A stretch of DNA of 64,000 bases from Bifidobacterium choladohabitans. GTDB lineage: Bacteria > Actinomycetota > Actinomycetes > Actinomycetales > Bifidobacteriaceae. The DNA is taken from positions 744,001 through 808,000 of the forward strand of contig NZ_JACFPL010000001.1 in the NCBI RefSeq assembly GCF_016102005.1. Direction: 5' to 3'. Under the pieces are notes generated by a model that saw only the letters and a list, made by a program, of their open reading frames with translations, was not told the origin of the DNA and made no database searches. The translations under genes were made by a program, and so were the position numbers. Of this stretch, positions 8,909 to 16,012 are shown piece by piece. How positions within the stretch are numbered: the stretch's first letter is position 1; every line of letters begins with the position of its first letter.

Positions 8909-9883
8909 ATGGAACAACAAGCCACCAATCATCCTGTACCCTTGATTCCCTTCCGTGTCTCCGTAGCCAGAGCGGAAACGCTCTCGCCCCACTTCAAGCG
9001 GATCGTCTTCCAGGGACCGGATCTGAGGATTTTTGCAGACGCGGGCTACGATGAGCGAATCAAAATCCTCTTGCCTCTCCCCGACGGATCCGTGCCGCCC
9101 CCTTCCTTCTTCGAGGCGACCCCTGAAGATCCGCTTGCCTGGTACCAACAGTGGAGGACCCTGCCCGCAGAGAGCCGCAATCCTCTGCGCACCTATACGG
9201 TTCGCAAGGTCAGACCCGAGAGCGAGCAAATAGATGTGGACTTCGTCATCCACGATCATGCCGGACCTGCAGGAGCCTTCGCAGAGGCTGCCAGACCTGG
9301 CGACCAAGCCATCATCATCGGTCCCAACGCACAGGCAGGAGGTCCGGTCGCGGGGATGGACTTTTACCCAGGCCAATCCAGGCATCTTCTCCTGGTGGGC
9401 GACGAAACGGCGGTACCGGCCATCGCCGCCATAATGGACAGCCTGATCCGGGACCACTGGCAGGGCGACGGGGCGGCGGTGATCGAGATCCCGACCGAAG
9501 AGGATCGTCTTCCGCTGCCCGAGCACGAAGGAATCCGCGTCATATGGACTACCTGCGACGAATCCGGGCATGGACATGCCCTTATCAAAGCCATGCGCAG
9601 CCTCTTGGAGGACCTGCCAATCCATTCGTCTATATCGGCTACGGCCGCTAAATCTTCCAAGGAATTCACAGAGATCGATATCGACAAAGAGCTGCTCTGG
9701 GAGACTGCCAATGCCGCCCAGGCGGATGCCTCCATTCATTCCGACGACCTATACGCCTGGATTGCGGGGGAGGCAGCCACCGTCCGCGAACTGAGGCGCA
9801 TGCTGGTCAGAGACCGGGGAATGGACCGGCGCAACGTCTCTTTCATGGGGTATTGGCGTCAGGGACGCAGCGAGATGTCCTGA
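8909..9883 (+). CDS. Siderophore-interacting protein (FAD-dependent ferric-siderophore reductase)
   Basis: Cytoplasmic flavoprotein of the SIP/ViuB family, which reduces iron in imported ferric siderophores so that it is released as Fe(II). 324 residues. The N-terminal FAD-binding barrel carries NPLRTYTVR (family R-x-Y-T-x-R flavin motif, about residue 92) and the conserved HDHAGPAGAFAEAARPGD stretch; the C-terminal NAD(P)H-binding lobe includes LLVGDETAVPAI and ends with YAWIAGEAATVRELRRMLV, typical of the family. ATG 8909 is preceded by GAAAGAGAG. It lies downstream of the complete ABC importer and almost certainly serves it, though the C-rich spacer may separate transcription. Confidence 0.93.
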   Translation: MEQQATNHPVPLIPFRVSVARAETLSPHFKRIVFQGPDLRIFADAGYDERIKILLPLPDGSVPPPSFFEATPEDPLAWYQQWRTLPAESRNPLRTYTVRKVRPESEQIDVDFVIHDHAGPAGAFAEAARPGDQAIIIGPNAQAGGPVAGMDFYPGQSRHLLLVGDETAVPAIAAIMDSLIRDHWQGDGAAVIEIPTEEDRLPLPEHEGIRVIWTTCDESGHGHALIKAMRSLLEDLPIHSSISATAAKSSKEFTEIDIDKELLWETANAAQADASIHSDDLYAWIAGEAATVRELRRMLVRDRGMDRRNVSFMGYWRQGRSEMS

Positions 9884-9981
9884 CCGGCTACGATGACGGG
9901 GTCGCTGTGGAGCAGCAGAAACTCAATCCGCGATGTCGCGAAAGTCCTGCTCGCAGTTCCATCCCATACTTTCATATCAAA

Positions 9982-10017
9982 AGAACCGGGCCAGGGGCAA
10001 ACCCGGGACCCGGTTCT
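9982..10017. terminator. Terminator between convergent SIP and MFS genes
   Basis: Inverted repeat AGAACCGGG (9982-9990) / CCCGGTTCT (10009-10017) with an 18-nt loop lies between two convergent genes and is flanked by A-rich sequence on the left (ATATCAAA), which gives a T-rich tail for minus-strand transcripts. It most likely ends the ECF-nucleoside operon and may work both ways. Confidence 0.7.
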
Positions 10018-10038
10018 CTCAATTAGCAGCTTAGAAGA

Positions 10039-11487
10039 TCAGTCCTCATCCTCAGCCACGCGGGAGTGGCTGTAGATCATCTTCATGGAGCAGATGAAGA
10101 GCACCAAGCCCAGCAGGATGATCACGCCGCCGATCATGAAGACATTGGCGTAGGTCGAAGCCAGGCCCTGCGCAGTGCCGGCCAGGCTGCCCGAACCCAT
10201 GGATCCGTTGGCCATGAGCTGGCCGAAGAGGGCAACGCCGATGGAGCCGGTGATGGCCTGCAGGAGGTCGTTGAAGCCGAGCACGCGCCCGGACTCCTCA
10301 GGAGCCACGGTCAGGGTCGCGGTGTCAACGATGGGCTGGTAGAAGAAGGAGGTGCCGAAGTAGTAGATGCAGGGCGCCACAGCCAGGGCCCAGATCTTAC
10401 CGGCAGGAATCAGGAAGGCGATGGCGATCAGACCGCCGCCCATGCAGGCCAGAGCCAGGATGACCGAAGCCTTGCGCCCGATCTTCTGGATGATCGGCCC
10501 GGCAGCGAATCCCATGATGCCGGCCAGGATGATGGACCAGACCAGCAGGTTGGAGACCTTGGAGGAGTCGATGCCGTAGACGTTCAGGCCAATGGCGTTG
10601 ACGCCGGCGTTCAGGGTATAGCTGAAGAAGTAGCCGACGAAGATGACGGTCATGGTCATGGCGAAGGCCGGGTTGGTCAGCATCTTCGGAGTGATGAAGG
10701 GGTTGCTGGCCTTGTTGACATAGACCAGGAAGGCCACCAGGGTCACGATGCAGGCGATGCCCCAACCCCAGTTGATATCAGTGAAGAACATGGTCACCGA
10801 AGCGGCGAACAGTCCGATCAGCGTGAAGCCGATTCCGTCGATCTTGACGCCAGCGGCATGCTGGTCGGGCAGGTTCTTGGCCAGGACGGGAATGAAGAAG
10901 ACGGCCAGGATACCCACGCCGAAGAGCCAGCGCCAGTCAAGCAGGGTCATGTAGCCGGCCAGGAAGACGCCCAGGGCGGCGGCGAAGCGGAAGACCGCGA
11001 CGAAGACGCCGTACCAGAGCACGCGCTTCTTCTTCTCCACATACTTGGAGACCAGAACCAGGAAGATGGATCCGGAAACCTGCCAGCCGGCCGACTGCAC
11101 CACGCGGGCCGCGATGACGATCCAGATGCTGAAAGTGCCGAAGCACCCCAGAATCGACCCCAGCACGAAGACGATCGTGCCCAGGATCATCATCTTCTTC
11201 AGGGAGACGAAATCGCCCAGGGAGCCGTAGATGACGCAGACGATTCCCAGGATGATGCCCGGCAGGGAGGTGATCAGCGGAGCCAGATTGGCCTGGTTGA
11301 GCTGCTTGCCGATGTTCACGTAGATCATGCCAAAGGCCTGCTGCTGGAGCACGCCCAGGGTGAAGATGATCAGGACCACCGGGATGGCCACGCGGGCCAT
11401 CTTGTTCATTTTCGCGAACTCGGGAGTCCCCTCCTCGGGAACGGGTATGCCGTTCTTCTGCTCCTCGGAGACAGTTGACTCACTCAT
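10039..11487 (-). CDS. MFS transporter, last gene of ECF-nucleoside hydrolase operon
   Basis: Major facilitator transporter of 482 residues with about twelve to fourteen hydrophobic segments. The open frame reaches 11691, but the ATG at 11487 has AAGGA just upstream and begins a normal hydrophilic N-terminus (MSESTVSEEQ). It shares recognisable stretches with the MFS protein at 50040-51443 (SLPGIILGIVCVIYGSLGD versus STLPGIVLGVVCMLYGTLCD; ARVVQSAGWQVSGSIFLV versus ARMIQTAGGQVAGSVFLV), and both follow a nucleoside hydrolase gene, so they are paralogous pairs. Substrate is unknown; nucleoside uptake or nucleobase export is inferred from context. It is the last gene of a six-gene minus-strand operon, 40 bases after the hydrolase gene. 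Confidence 0.9.
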   Translation of the reverse strand: MSESTVSEEQKNGIPVPEEGTPEFAKMNKMARVAIPVVLIIFTLGVLQQQAFGMIYVNIGKQLNQANLAPLITSLPGIILGIVCVIYGSLGDFVSLKKMMILGTIVFVLGSILGCFGTFSIWIVIAARVVQSAGWQVSGSIFLVLVSKYVEKKKRVLWYGVFVAVFRFAAALGVFLAGYMTLLDWRWLFGVGILAVFFIPVLAKNLPDQHAAGVKIDGIGFTLIGLFAASVTMFFTDINWGWGIACIVTLVAFLVYVNKASNPFITPKMLTNPAFAMTMTVIFVGYFFSYTLNAGVNAIGLNVYGIDSSKVSNLLVWSIILAGIMGFAAGPIIQKIGRKASVILALACMGGGLIAIAFLIPAGKIWALAVAPCIYYFGTSFFYQPIVDTATLTVAPEESGRVLGFNDLLQAITGSIGVALFGQLMANGSMGSGSLAGTAQGLASTYANVFMIGGVIILLGLVLFICSMKMIYSHSRVAEDED

Positions 11488-11527
11488 TTTTTCCTTAGTT
11501 TCCTTTCGGTTCTTCTCAATGCGGAAG

Positions 11528-12451
11528 CTACTGGCGGCTGACCCGGCCGACCCTGTCGACAAAGGCGGAGCGGAATCCGTCCACATCCACGTCCACGCAG
11601 ACACTGGCGTTGGCCTTGCCCCCCAGGATGCCGTCGTAATCGACCACCGTGGCGCCCAAGGTGAGCGGGCTGGAGATCTCGACATCCACAAAGGCCTCGC
11701 GCATGGTGAACAGGTCGGGCTGGAGCAGGATCATGGCGGCAGAGGGATCATACATCTTGATCCCCTCCTCGATGTGTCCGCCATCGTAGGACCGGAAGAG
11801 GGAGGCGACCATACCGCCCACTTCGCCGGCTGCGTCCAGATCGTCCAGGTCGCCGGCCACCAGATGGGCCTTGCGGCCGATGTCCAAGCCGACCATGGTC
11901 ACAGGCAGCCCACTGCGGAAGACCATCTTGGCAGCCTCAGGATCGACGGAAATGTTGAACTCGCCATAAACCCCGATGTTGCCGCGTCCGGTGGAGCCTC
12001 CCATCATGACGATCCGATCAATGTGGTCCTTGACCTCCGGGAAGGTGGCCAACAGCAGGGCGATGTTGGTCAGAGGACCCAGGGTCAGGATAGTGACTGG
12101 CTCATCGCTCTCCAGGAGCACCCGCCGCTCCTCCAGGACCGCATTGTTCTCGGTCAACAGGCTGTCGTCCGGATCGGGAAAGACGAATGACCCCATCCCC
12201 GACTTGCCGTGGGCTTCGGTGGCGAACCTGTTGTCTCGCATGAGCGGGGCCGCAGCGCCTCGGGCCACGGGAATACGCCTGCCCAGGAAGGTCAGCAGCT
12301 TCAGGGCATTGTTGGTGGTGTGCCCGATGCCCACATTGCCTGACACCGAAGCTATCAGTCTGATGTCGAAGCCGGGCTCGTCGACCAGCATCGTGATGGC
12401 CGCAGCATCATCGATGCCGGGGTCTGTGTCGATGATCAGAGGTTTGGTCAT
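11528..12451 (-). CDS. Inosine/uridine-preferring nucleoside hydrolase family protein
   Basis: Predicted N-ribohydrolase that splits nucleosides into base and ribose. 307 residues from ATG 12451, which has AAGGAGTG upstream; the longer open frame to 12580 is not needed. The family calcium- and ribose-binding motif DTDPGIDDAAAI lies at the N-terminus (residues 8-19), followed by SGNVGIGHTTNNA, ILTLGPLTNIAL, MMGGSTGRGN and NISVDPEAA, all standard for the family. It sits between the ECF transporter genes and the MFS gene in one operon, divergent from a LacI-ribokinase gene, so it would supply ribose for that kinase. A related but distinct paralogue is at 49034. Which nucleosides are cut cannot be read from the sequence. 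Confidence 0.94.
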   Translation of the reverse strand: MTKPLIIDTDPGIDDAAAITMLVDEPGFDIRLIASVSGNVGIGHTTNNALKLLTFLGRRIPVARGAAAPLMRDNRFATEAHGKSGMGSFVFPDPDDSLLTENNAVLEERRVLLESDEPVTILTLGPLTNIALLLATFPEVKDHIDRIVMMGGSTGRGNIGVYGEFNISVDPEAAKMVFRSGLPVTMVGLDIGRKAHLVAGDLDDLDAAGEVGGMVASLFRSYDGGHIEEGIKMYDPSAAMILLQPDLFTMREAFVDVEISSPLTLGATVVDYDGILGGKANASVCVDVDVDGFRSAFVDRVGRVSRQ

Positions 12452-12485
12452 TGCTTCACTCCTTTTCCTCGTGTCGTATCCAAAC

Positions 12486-13304
12486 TCAAATTCCTGCCCC
12501 TGCTCTGGCCCGCCGGGCTGCATCAACAAAGGCAGAGACGGTGAAGACCGGGCCATGCAGGCCGACCTGCCGGGCCACACGGGTGATGGGCGGAGGTGTC
12601 ACATAGGCCTGCTTGAGCACATCCTCCCGGGCGAAGACCTCCTCGCGACTGCCATCCAACAGGACCCGGCCATGCTGCATGAGCACAACCCTGGGGAAGT
12701 TGCGGGTGACGAACTTCATGTCATGGGAAATCGTGATGCAGAGCTTGCCTTGATCCCGCAGACGGGCGATGATGGCAGCCAGCCGATCATTGCCGAACTT
12801 GTCCTGTCCGCATGTGGGCTCATCGAAAACCACAGCACCCGTATCCATCATCAGGACGGAGCCGATGGCACAGAACTTCTTCTCGGTGGGGCTCAGGTCG
12901 AAAGGATGATCGTCCAGCCGGTCCGCCAGGCCCACCAACCCAGCCACCTGCTCCATGCGTCGCTCTATCAGATCCTGGTCGAACCCAAGCTGCCGGGGAC
13001 CGAACTCGAATTCCTTGCGCACGCTGTCCAGAAAGAGCTGATCGTCGGGGTTCTGAAAGACGTACCCCACCTTCCGGGCCCACTGGGCCGTGTCCGCCGT
13101 GGCCAGATCGACGCCGTCAATCAAAACCCGTCCGCCGGTCGGTCTAATGATGCCGTTCAGATGCTTGGCCAGGGTGGTCTTGCCAGCACCGTTCTGACCG
13201 ATCAGCGCCACGGGCCGATCACCTTCGAGGGTCAGGTTCACTCCGTCCAGGGCACGATGGCCATGCGGGTAGACGTACTCCAGATGCTCCAGGTCAATCC
13301 TCAT
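12486..13304 (-). CDS. ECF transporter ATPase (A' component) with degenerate signature motif
   Basis: Second ATP-binding protein of the energy-coupling factor module, 272 residues. Walker A GQNGAGKTT, Q-loop VFQNPDDQLF and Walker B AVVFDEPT are intact, with the switch histidine in ISHDMKF. The ABC signature, usually LSGG(Q/E), reads LSPTEKKF, so the composite ATP site that uses this C-loop may be poorly catalytic. It starts with an ATGA overlap (13301-13304) with the upstream ATPase and is 34 bases from the nucleoside hydrolase gene. The heterodimer of this and the neighbouring ATPase would drive the EcfT-S complex. Confidence 0.92.
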   Translation of the reverse strand: MRIDLEHLEYVYPHGHRALDGVNLTLEGDRPVALIGQNGAGKTTLAKHLNGIIRPTGGRVLIDGVDLATADTAQWARKVGYVFQNPDDQLFLDSVRKEFEFGPRQLGFDQDLIERRMEQVAGLVGLADRLDDHPFDLSPTEKKFCAIGSVLMMDTGAVVFDEPTCGQDKFGNDRLAAIIARLRDQGKLCITISHDMKFVTRNFPRVVLMQHGRVLLDGSREEVFAREDVLKQAYVTPPPITRVARQVGLHGPVFTVSAFVDAARRARAGAGI

Positions 13305-14149
13305 CGCAGCGCCTCCCGAATCATGCGTACCGCCTGGTCCTCGCGTACGGGCAGACCTGCCAGATCGAATCCTGCGTCCTCCAGACCCCTGGCAAGCTTG
13401 ACATAATCCGGAATGTCAATCCCCCACTTCTCCACCTCGGGATCAGTGAAGACCTCCTCGGGTGTACCCAAAGCGCGGACCCGGCCTGCCCCCAGGACCA
13501 TGACCTGATCAGCGCATCTGGCGACCCGCTCCATATCGTGATCGACCATGACTACGGTGATCCCCTCCTGGTTGAGCCGCTTGACAATGTCGAAGATTTC
13601 CTCGCTGCCAAGCGGGTCCAGCTGGGCCGTGCATTCGTCCAGAACCAGGATGTCCGGTTCCATGATCAAGGTCGAGCCCAGGGCTACCCTCTGCACCTGT
13701 CCACCGGAAAGCTCCAGAGGGTTCTTGTCGAGCAGGTCCTCGATATGCATAAGAGCAGCCATCCGGGCCACCTTGGCATGCATGGTTTCACGTGAAACCC
13801 CATGATTGCCCAGTCCGAAGGCCAGTTCCTCGGCCACGGTCCCTGCCGTATAAGAGAGCTGATTGAAGGGATTCTGAAAGACCAGGCCCACCTGTCTGGA
13901 CAGATCGGCGATGGTCGAAGTGGCTACGTCCTTGTCTTCGATGCTGACGCTTCCCTTGGATTTGCCTACGAAATAGTGCGGAATCAGACCGACCAGGGCG
14001 TTGCACAGGGTCGATTTGCCCGACCCGTTGGCTCCGACGATACAGAAGAAGCTGCCCTGCTCAACGCTGAAACTCACCCGCTTCAAGGTGGTCCGATCGG
14101 CGTCACGGTATCTGAAGGAGAAGTCGTCCACTCGTATGACCTCGGTCAT
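13301..14149 (-). CDS. ECF transporter ATPase (A component)
   Basis: First ATP-binding protein of the energy-coupling factor transporter, 282 residues from ATG 14149 (GGAGG upstream; the longer frame to 14203 runs into ecfT). Motifs: Walker A GANGSGKST, Q-loop VFQNPFNQL, canonical signature LSGGQVQRVALG, Walker B ILVLDECTAQLDP (Cys in place of the usual Pro after Asp-Glu) and switch histidine VDHDMERV. It overlaps ecfT and the next ATPase by ATGA junctions at both ends. A full 16-bp parS-like palindrome (13784-13799) is embedded in the coding sequence around the codons for HGVSRETMH. Confidence 0.94.
   Translation of the reverse strand: MTEVIRVDDFSFRYRDADRTTLKRVSFSVEQGSFFCIVGANGSGKSTLCNALVGLIPHYFVGKSKGSVSIEDKDVATSTIADLSRQVGLVFQNPFNQLSYTAGTVAEELAFGLGNHGVSRETMHAKVARMAALMHIEDLLDKNPLELSGGQVQRVALGSTLIMEPDILVLDECTAQLDPLGSEEIFDIVKRLNQEGITVVMVDHDMERVARCADQVMVLGAGRVRALGTPEEVFTDPEVEKWGIDIPDYVKLARGLEDAGFDLAGLPVREDQAVRMIREALR
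13784..13799. other. parS-like ParB binding site inside ECF ATPase gene
   Basis: The sequence GGTTTCACGTGAAACC is a perfect 16-bp palindrome containing GTTTCACGTGAAAC, the inner 14 bases of the bacterial parS consensus (TGTTTCACGTGAAACA). It lies within a coding region, as parS sites often do. A second copy of the same 14-mer is at 51972-51985. Confidence 0.8.
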
Positions 14150-14964
14150 GCCCGACCTCCCCACTGGATAGCCAGGGCGATCAGCCCAGTGCGCGAGAGG
14201 CAACCGAGCACCAGGGCCAGTACCAAAAACACGGTGAACAGGATGGTCACCACGGTGTCACTGCGCCGCCAGACCACCTCAAGGTAGCTGGTCTGCCGCA
14301 CCCCCCGGATGCCGAATCCCCGGGTCTCCAGGGTCATCCCGCGCTCCTGCGAATCCGTCAGGGAAGAAAGGACAACCGGCCCAAGCAAGGGCAGGAAGGC
14401 CCGCACCCGGGAAATCAGGCTGCCGCCGGTCTCCAGGCCACGTGCATGCTGGGACTGCTCAATGACCGCAATCCTGCGCTGCATCTGCGGGACCACATTG
14501 AGGCTGGCCAGAATCAGGTAGCCGATCTTGGATGGAACGCCAATCTGTGTCAGAGCCGCAACCAGACGACCCATGTACGTAGTTTTATTGGTCAGGTAGA
14601 AGGACCCCAGGAAGACTAAAAGCGTCACTACGATTTTGGCCGCATAGAGACTGCCTTCGAGGCCCAGTTGCGCGAATCCCAGGTCAAGAACGACCCTGGT
14701 ATTCCTCGGGCTGTAGCACCCCTGGATGAACAGCAGCATGAGCGTAACGGGAATGCCGAACCCCAGCATGACGCCGGAGAAGGGCCGAAGCACCCGAGCC
14801 AGAGCCGCTGCGATAAAGAGCATGACGATGATCCCCAGGCCTAGGGTGAAGTCCGGCCAGACCAAGGTCGCCAGGCCCAAGGAGCACACGCCGGCGATCT
14901 TGGCCATGGGATGCATACGGGCCAGCGGGGAATCAGGAATGCCGTTCGACGCGGGACCAGGCAT
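14146..14964 (-). CDS. ECF transporter transmembrane T component
   Basis: EcfT scaffold membrane protein, 272 residues, that couples the two ATPases to the substrate-binding S protein. About five to six hydrophobic segments; the two cytoplasmic coupling helices with Ala-Arg-Gly type motifs are visible as QSQHARGLETGG (about residues 164-175) and LETRGFGIRG (about residues 211-220). The start ATG overlaps the stop of the S-component gene as TGATG, and its own stop overlaps the ATPase start as ATGA, so S, T, A and A' are translationally coupled. This dedicated arrangement points to a group I ECF transporter, in which the module serves one S protein. Confidence 0.93.
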   Translation of the reverse strand: MPGPASNGIPDSPLARMHPMAKIAGVCSLGLATLVWPDFTLGLGIIVMLFIAAALARVLRPFSGVMLGFGIPVTLMLLFIQGCYSPRNTRVVLDLGFAQLGLEGSLYAAKIVVTLLVFLGSFYLTNKTTYMGRLVAALTQIGVPSKIGYLILASLNVVPQMQRRIAVIEQSQHARGLETGGSLISRVRAFLPLLGPVVLSSLTDSQERGMTLETRGFGIRGVRQTSYLEVVWRRSDTVVTILFTVFLVLALVLGCLSRTGLIALAIQWGGRA

Positions 14965-15761
14965 CAGCGTTCAGACCTTTGGGTACGTTCACAGTCCAAG
15001 TCCGCTGGGTCGCCTGTCGATGGGTCCCGCTCAGATTCCATCGCGCCGTCGATCTTCCCCGGCCGTGCCGAACTCTCCCGACTGGACGCCCCAGTCGCTT
15101 CGCGTTCGTCCTCGTCTTCGTCCTCATCCAGGTCATCCAAATCGTCCAGATCGGCCTGGTCCTCGCTGCCATCCAGAGCGTACTGGCTCAGGAAGCGTTT
15201 GGGGATTCGTCGCACGATCACATAAGCGATCAGGACGGTGATTCCCTTGTCGATCAGATTCTCCAGCATGGAGGAGGACAGCACCGAGATGACGATGTTC
15301 TTGACAGCCACCACCAGTGCAGCTGTGAGGACCGAGGTGCCGTTGACTCCGGTGGCGCCCCCGTAGACGAAGACGGTGATCAGAGAGGCGGTGACCGTGT
15401 TGACCAGTGCGCAGGCAAGCCAGACCAGAACGACTCCCCATATCCGTCTGAAGAGCCCGGCCTTGACCATGTAGCCGATCACCAGGCCGCACAGAACACT
15501 GGAGAGCGCATAGGGCAGATAGACCGGATTGGCCACCAAGGCGAGGAAGACGTTGGTCAGCAGTCCGCACAGGGCAGCCACCCAGGGGCCGGACAGGCAG
15601 GCGATGACCGTGGTGCCGATCATATCCAGGAAGAGCGGCAACTTGAGGGTGGAGCTCAGGGTCCCGCCGATGAGGTTGATGCCCACCGCGATGGGTATCA
15701 GCACCAAGGATTTTGTCGAGAACTGCGCAGTGATCCCTCTCCACAACGATCGCGCGCTCAT
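14964..15761 (-). CDS. ECF transporter substrate-binding S component with acidic C-terminal tail
   Basis: Membrane-embedded S subunit, 265 residues, first gene of the operon. The first 180 residues carry about six hydrophobic segments with an S-component-like pattern (FLDMIGTTVIACLSGPWVAALCGLLTN is split across a re-entrant Gly/Pro-rich loop). The last 70 residues form a highly charged tail with repeated Asp-Leu-Asp and Asp-Glu pairs (about residues 200-220) followed by a hydrophilic stretch, unusual for S proteins and presumably cytoplasmic. Ligand is not recognisable from sequence; the hydrolase and ribokinase neighbours favour a nucleoside or a ribose-containing compound. Transcription is divergent from the LacI-ribokinase gene. 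Confidence 0.85.
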   Translation of the reverse strand: MSARSLWRGITAQFSTKSLVLIPIAVGINLIGGTLSSTLKLPLFLDMIGTTVIACLSGPWVAALCGLLTNVFLALVANPVYLPYALSSVLCGLVIGYMVKAGLFRRIWGVVLVWLACALVNTVTASLITVFVYGGATGVNGTSVLTAALVVAVKNIVISVLSSSMLENLIDKGITVLIAYVIVRRIPKRFLSQYALDGSEDQADLDDLDDLDEDEDEDEREATGASSRESSARPGKIDGAMESERDPSTGDPADLDCERTQRSER

Positions 15762-16012
15762 AATCCGTACCGCCTTTGGTCCTTGAATGTCGATTTCTGC
15801 AGATGACCGTCGCTCACAGCCAGATCCGCATCACCGCTTTGAGAAACCACTTTAGTAAACAACTTTCATTGACAGAGACTATCAACAGCCGCATGGGGTG
15901 TCAAATGCGAAACCTCCGACGACGATCCCTCAGGTAAGCTTGATTCGCTAGATCCAGCAGGTCGACAAAGCCGTTCGCCGGAGCTTCAGAGATGAGGAGG
16001 ACAGGAAACCCC
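15762..16012. promoter_or_regulatory. Divergent control region between ECF operon and LacI-ribokinase gene
   Basis: This 251-bp gap must hold promoters for both directions. An A+T-rich patch at 15851-15870 (TTTAGTAAACAACTTTCATT) stands out in G+C-rich DNA and contains the short inverted repeat TTTA-G-TAAA (15851-15859); a TTGACA hexamer follows at 15869-15874 on the plus strand, without a good -10 partner. This patch is the most likely operator for the LacI-type domain encoded at 16013. GAGGAGG upstream of 16013 is the ribosome site of the fusion gene. Confidence 0.4.

Noticed and set aside
10066-11478. 470-codon plus-strand open frame opposite the MFS gene
   Set aside because: Antisense shadow; low-complexity Asp/Gly/His/Gln translation typical of codon-position bias.
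15979-16012. ATG 15992 as start of the LacI-ribokinase gene
   Set aside because: It would overlap the ribosome site region; ATG 16013 places the helix-turn-helix at the usual N-terminal position.
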